Assembly: GCF_032814565.1 (NCBI RefSeq)
Contig: NZ_CP136521.1
Location: 806,001 to 870,000, forward strand
Direction of reading: 5' to 3'
Source of the DNA: Hwangdonia lutea
Lineage (GTDB): Bacteria; Bacteroidota; Bacteroidia; Flavobacteriales; Flavobacteriaceae
Length of the DNA: 64,000 nucleotides
In this document: piece by piece, positions 60,225 to 64,000 of the stretch
Position numbering within the stretch: position 1 is the stretch's first letter
Layout: every line of letters begins with the position of its first letter
Program-made: the position numbers and the translations under genes
The notes under the pieces: model-generated
Databases searched by the model: none
What the model saw: only the letters and a program-made list of their open reading frames with translations
Told to the model about the DNA's origin: nothing

Positions 60225-62372
60225 CTAATCTTTTACAGTAGCCACTTTTTTAATCGAATAAGACATTTTTAAATCTTCAAGTACATTTAAAGCCTCTTCA
60301 ATATAAACATCTTTACTTAAGCTTTGGTGCCATCTTTCGCGTTTTTCCCTTAAATCCGTGGTATCACTTTCAAAAAGATTTCTCTCAAAAGCATGTGATT
60401 TAAAGGTTAGGTTTGTTTTGTAATTTGAAATCGCATCAAATCGTTTTGATTCCATTTCGTTTAAGTCATTTGCCGATTTATAAGCTTCATATTTTAACGG
60501 CACGATGGTATCATCAATTTTACTTTTCACCCATTTGGCATTGTCTTCAATAAGCTTTAACTGATCGTTATTACGCATGCGTTCATTACTTCTTTTAATG
60601 GTTTCATCGTAATCAAAATAACCATCCCAAACGGTATAGTTAGCCGCATCAATTTCGTCCCACGGTAAAGGATTATCTTTATCCTTTTCACCGACATCTA
60701 TAAAACTAAAACGCCCGGGTACGGTAACATCGCTTTTTACACCTTCCAACTGCACCGAACCACCATTGATTCTGTAATATTTTTGAGTTGTTAAAGCCAA
60801 CGAACCCAAATCACCATTGGAACTGTTTCGAACAACATTATTTAAATTTACAACATTTTGCACGGTACCTTTTCCATAGGTTTGTTTACTTCCAATAATA
60901 ATGGCACGCTTGTAATCTTGCATGGCCGCTGCCAAAATTTCGGAGGCTGAAGCCGATATTTCGTTAACCAAAATAACCAATGGGCCATCCCAAGTAATAG
61001 ATTTATCCTTATCCTTTAAAACTTCTTTAGGCTTAGCTGTTGAGCGTACTTGTACAATGGGACCTTCTTCAATAAATAAACCAGCCATATCTACCACGGC
61101 CGGCAAGGAACCGCCACCGTTATTACGTAAATCGAGTACCAAACCTTGCATGCCTTCAGCCTTTAAACGCTCAATTTCTTCTTTAACGTCGGTTGCTGCA
61201 TTCAGTTTTTTGTAATCTTTAAAATCTAAATAAAACGAGGGTAAATTAATGACTCCGAATATTTTGTTATTTTTTTCCACCAATGACGATTTGGCATAAG
61301 TTTCACCCAACTCAACAATATCCCTGGTAATGGTAATATCTTTAATGGTGCCATCAACCTTTTTAATAGTTAAGGTAACTTTTGTGCCTTTTGGCCCTTT
61401 TATCAACTTAATCGCATCGTCTATTCGCATACCAACAATACTAACCGGCACGTCTTCATCCTCTTGTTTTACCTTTAAAATAACATCGCCCATTTCAAGC
61501 TCTTTACCGCGCCACGCAGGACCGCCTGATACCAAATACGTTACTTTAATATAGTCCATACGTTTTTGAAGTCCTGCACCGATACCTTCCAATTTTCCAG
61601 ACATACGCTGATCGAAAACCTCTTTACTGCGTGGTGCCAAATAATAGGTGTGCGGGTCGAACTCTTCTACAATAGCATTTACATAAACGGCAAAATAGTC
61701 GTCGCGTTTTAAATCGTCTATATTATCGTTAAAATAGATATCAAGGGACTTTAAGGTCGCTTCTCGCGCTTCCTTTTCAATAACCTCTTCCGTTTTTACA
61801 ACATAAGACGGGTCTTTTTCTTTAGCTTGCTTTTCCTGTGTAACGATGTCGTCGTAATTAGTAAGCGTTGAAAACTTAAGTTGTTGCCTCCAACGCTCTT
61901 TTAATTCTTTTCGGTTTTTAGCATAAGTAGTGTTTTCAGAATTGGTATCAAAAACCTCATCTTTGGAATAATCAAAGGGCTCTGACAACACTTCTTTGTA
62001 AAGCGATTTGGCTTCTTGAATACGTTTTAGCATTCGCTCGTGTGTGATGTTAAAAAAGGTGATATCCGACACTTTTAATTGATCATCAATTGTAAATTTA
62101 TATTTCTCAAAATCTTTAATGTCCGATTCGTAGAAGTAACGTTTTAATGGATCAATCGTTTCCACATAACCCGAAAATAATGATGCCGAAAACTCATCAT
62201 CCATAGCAATAGGATCGAAATGAAGTTGTTCCAAAACATTTTTAATAATGTGAATTAGCAATTTATCTTTATCAGAATCATCAAATGTCTTTGTGGTAAA
62301 ACTGCACGATGCAAATGCCAGCAAAACCATTAATAGCAGTACTTTATAATTCCTCTTCATAATATTTTTCAT
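60225..62372 (-). CDS. prc: Tail-specific protease (Prc/Ctp, S41 family) lipoprotein
   Basis: 715 residues. Lipobox-like MVLLAFASCSFTTK gives a probable lipidated Cys. An N-terminal Prc region (KLEGIGAGLQKRMDYIKVTYLV), a PDZ domain (near 265-345), the S41 catalytic block NEISASASEILAAAMQDYKRA with Ser and the downstream Lys in TYGKGTVQNVV, then a C-terminal domain (KRSNERMRNNDQLKLIEDNAK). Degrades proteins with non-polar C-termini in the periplasm. The ATG at 62360 is an alternative start. Single gene. Confidence 0.93.
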   Translation of the reverse strand: MKNIMKRNYKVLLLMVLLAFASCSFTTKTFDDSDKDKLLIHIIKNVLEQLHFDPIAMDDEFSASLFSGYVETIDPLKRYFYESDIKDFEKYKFTIDDQLKVSDITFFNITHERMLKRIQEAKSLYKEVLSEPFDYSKDEVFDTNSENTTYAKNRKELKERWRQQLKFSTLTNYDDIVTQEKQAKEKDPSYVVKTEEVIEKEAREATLKSLDIYFNDNIDDLKRDDYFAVYVNAIVEEFDPHTYYLAPRSKEVFDQRMSGKLEGIGAGLQKRMDYIKVTYLVSGGPAWRGKELEMGDVILKVKQEDEDVPVSIVGMRIDDAIKLIKGPKGTKVTLTIKKVDGTIKDITITRDIVELGETYAKSSLVEKNNKIFGVINLPSFYLDFKDYKKLNAATDVKEEIERLKAEGMQGLVLDLRNNGGGSLPAVVDMAGLFIEEGPIVQVRSTAKPKEVLKDKDKSITWDGPLVILVNEISASASEILAAAMQDYKRAIIIGSKQTYGKGTVQNVVNLNNVVRNSSNGDLGSLALTTQKYYRINGGSVQLEGVKSDVTVPGRFSFIDVGEKDKDNPLPWDEIDAANYTVWDGYFDYDETIKRSNERMRNNDQLKLIEDNAKWVKSKIDDTIVPLKYEAYKSANDLNEMESKRFDAISNYKTNLTFKSHAFERNLFESDTTDLREKRERWHQSLSKDVYIEEALNVLEDLKMSYSIKKVATVKD

Positions 62373-62559
62373 CTGTTTATCTTTTTCTTAAATTTTAAAA
62401 AACAACTATGATTCAAAAAAAACCAATCGTTATTTTTCACTAAAATAAAGAAAAAACCATGCCAACACAGACATTTGCTACTAATTTTTTGTTAAAGCAA
62501 AGAAATTAAGTGTTTACTGAGTAAATTATGTATTTTAGCGGTGTATTTACATCCAAAAT

Positions 62560-63348
62560 ATGACAAAAAAACCTCTAATTTTAGTAACCAACGACGATGG
62601 CATTAATGCACCGGGCATTAGGGCTTTAATTGAAGTAATAAATACTATTGGCGATGTTGTAGTTGTAGCACCCGATAGCCCACAAAGTGGTATGGGACAT
62701 GCAATTACCATAAATTCGACATTATACGTTTGGCAAATTAATTCTGATAATGAGCCCCAATTGGAATATTGCTGCTCCGGAACACCTGCCGATTGCGTAA
62801 AACTTGGCGTTAGGGAAATACTGGACAGAAAACCCGATTTGTGTGTTTCTGGCATAAACCACGGATCAAACTCCTCTATTAATGTGATTTACTCCGGCAC
62901 AATGAGTGCCGCTATTGAGGCTGGTATTGAAGGTATTCCGGCTATTGGTTTTTCCTTATTGGACTATAAGTGGAAGGCTAACTTTGAGCCCTGCAAACCG
63001 TTTGTTAAAACCATTACCGAAAACGCTTTAAAATACGGCATACCAAAAGATGTGGTATTAAATGTGAACATCCCCAATGTTTCAAAAGAGCAAATAAAAG
63101 GCATAAAAATTTGCCGTCAAGCCAAAGCCAATTGGGTTGAAGCTTTTGATAAACGTCAAAACCCTCAAGGAAGAGATTATTATTGGCTTTCAGGGAAGTT
63201 TGTTAATTTGGACAGTGGCGAAGATACCGATGAATGGGCCCTGGAAAACAATTACGTTTCGGTTGTGCCAACACAATTCGATTTAACGGCACACAAACAT
63301 ATAAAAACATTAAACCGTTGGGATTTAAATGCTCAATTAAAACACTAA
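62560..63348 (+). CDS. surE: 5'/3'-nucleotidase SurE
   Basis: 262 residues. Metal-dependent phosphatase. Landmarks: ILVTNDDGINAPGIRAL, VVVAPDSPQSGMGHAIT, CSGTPADCVKLGVREIL and GINHGSNSSINVIYSGTMSAA. The metal-binding DD pair is at the N-terminus. Together with a small membrane gene and lpxB it forms the usual Bacteroidota order. Confidence 0.96.
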   Translation: MTKKPLILVTNDDGINAPGIRALIEVINTIGDVVVVAPDSPQSGMGHAITINSTLYVWQINSDNEPQLEYCCSGTPADCVKLGVREILDRKPDLCVSGINHGSNSSINVIYSGTMSAAIEAGIEGIPAIGFSLLDYKWKANFEPCKPFVKTITENALKYGIPKDVVLNVNIPNVSKEQIKGIKICRQAKANWVEAFDKRQNPQGRDYYWLSGKFVNLDSGEDTDEWALENNYVSVVPTQFDLTAHKHIKTLNRWDLNAQLKH

Positions 63349-63376
63349 ACAACAAATTGTTCCAAAACTTGAGTAA

Positions 63377-63658
63377 ATGAAAAAAGAAATTTTTATCGGC
63401 ATTTTTGTAGGATTGATTGCCAACGCCATCGGGCTGATTTTAGCGGCAACTTTTTTGGGCGGCGGCGACGATTTTACTATCGTAATAAAAAGTGCTGCTG
63501 CTGAAGGTTTTTTGGGTAAGTTAATAAGTTTAGGCGCTATTTTAAATTTGGCTGCTTTTTTTATCTTTATAAAAAAGAAACAGGATTATCGCGCCAGGGG
63601 CGTTTTATTAATCACTGTTTTTATTGCTGTATTTACCTTTGTTTTTAAACTATTTTAA
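63377..63658 (+). CDS. Small three-pass membrane protein, 93 residues
   Basis: Three hydrophobic segments (about 6-28, 47-65 and 75-92). Starts MKKEIFIGIFVGLIANAIGL; the loop after segment 1 (GGGDDFTIVIKSAAAEG) is polar. No family is recognised with confidence. It lies between surE and lpxB, a conserved position in flavobacteria, so it may be linked to envelope lipid genes. Function unknown. Confidence 0.75.
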   Translation: MKKEIFIGIFVGLIANAIGLILAATFLGGGDDFTIVIKSAAAEGFLGKLISLGAILNLAAFFIFIKKKQDYRARGVLLITVFIAVFTFVFKLF

Positions 63659-63694
63659 ATTAAACCAGCTTGCTTAAACATATAAAATAATTGC

Positions 63695-64000
63695 ATGAAG
63701 TACTATATTATTGCCGGTGAAGCATCGGGTGATTTGCATGCATCCAACCTAATGAAAGCATTACAAAAAGAAGATGTAAATGCCAACTTTAGGTTTTGGG
63801 GCGGTGACCTCATGCAACAGGTTGGAGGTACTTTGGTAAAGCATTATAAAGAGCGTGCTTTTATGGGGTTTATTGAGGTTATATTAAACCTCAACAAAAT
63901 ATTTAAAGACATTTCGTTTTGTAAAAAAGATATCGAATCTTTTCATCCGGATGTTATCATTTTTATAGATAATTCTGGCTTTAATTTACGCATTGCAAAA
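63695..64000 (+). CDS. lpxB: Lipid-A-disaccharide synthase LpxB, N-terminal 102 residues (cut by window edge)
   Basis: The ATG at 63695 gives MKYYIIAGEASGDLHASNLM, the LpxB signature start (GEASGD). It continues with FWGGDLMQQVGGTLVKHY and PDVIIFIDNSGFNLRIAK. LpxB joins UDP-2,3-diacylglucosamine and lipid X in lipid A synthesis at the inner membrane. The gene continues beyond base 64000. Confidence 0.93.
   Translation, partial: MKYYIIAGEASGDLHASNLMKALQKEDVNANFRFWGGDLMQQVGGTLVKHYKERAFMGFIEVILNLNKIFKDISFCKKDIESFHPDVIIFIDNSGFNLRIAK

Overview
The window is AT-rich chromosomal DNA from a member of the Bacteroidota, almost certainly the family Flavobacteriaceae. Several things point there: core proteins of flavobacterial type (a short primary sigma factor, an FtsZ with a very long tail, glutamine synthetases of types II and III, a DnaG whose zinc finger has lost its ligands, an M56 peptidase carrying a TonB-plug-like tail), promoters with the Bacteroidota -7 box TAnnTTTG, almost no Shine-Dalgarno sequences, and small dispersed palindromic repeats in many gaps. 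I do not name a genus. No phage, insertion sequence, CRISPR array or integrase was seen. Most of the window is ordinary core genome.

Layout. 1-2.95 kb: start of dnaG (window edge), then an ECF sigma factor, a probable membrane anti-sigma partner and an outer-membrane barrel protein, behind an ECF-type promoter. 3.2-6.7 kb: divergent glutamine synthetases III and II. 6.8-10.6 kb: a calcium/cation antiporter and a BlaI-M56 regulatory pair, whose promoter region carries a 20-bp-periodic operator array and a leader made of repeats. 11.2-22.3 kb: housekeeping and accessory genes (a 50-aa conserved protein, manA, tRNA-Arg, a Crp/Fnr regulator, mnmD, ilvE, an Lrp regulator between two paralogous helical proteins, an MFS transporter, a candidate 27-aa peptide gene, an orphan nuclease-like gene, crcB). 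23.6-33 kb: a dipeptidyl peptidase III, pnp and rpsO, a PAS histidine kinase, rpoD, rpe and a CBS protein. 33-40 kb: an M90-type peptidase and a galactose cluster (gntR-galM-galK-galT, divergent from a sodium/sugar symporter).

40.3-57 kb is the division and cell wall (dcw) cluster, read on the minus strand: mraZ-rsmH-ftsL-ftsI-murE-mraY-murD-ftsW-murG-murC-ftsQ-ftsA-ftsZ, then yqeY and a second tRNA-Arg. It covers the UDP-MurNAc-peptide and lipid steps (MurC, D, E, MraY, MurG), the septal synthase pair FtsW/FtsI, and FtsQ, L, A and Z; murF and ddl are absent. Three MraZ-type boxes with a 10-bp period lie just upstream of the mraZ promoter. 57.2-64 kb: an alpha/beta hydrolase, engB, an SH3-NlpC/P60 lipoprotein, a tail-specific protease, surE, a small membrane protein and the start of lpxB.

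The most unusual items are intergenic: two candidate micropeptide genes (20020-20103 and 25785-25871), each with a promoter and a terminator; the BlaI operator array with its repeat-built leader; the MraZ box array; a MurD whose N-terminus appears to have been lengthened by a repeat; and two tRNA-Arg loci with matching 3' flanks.
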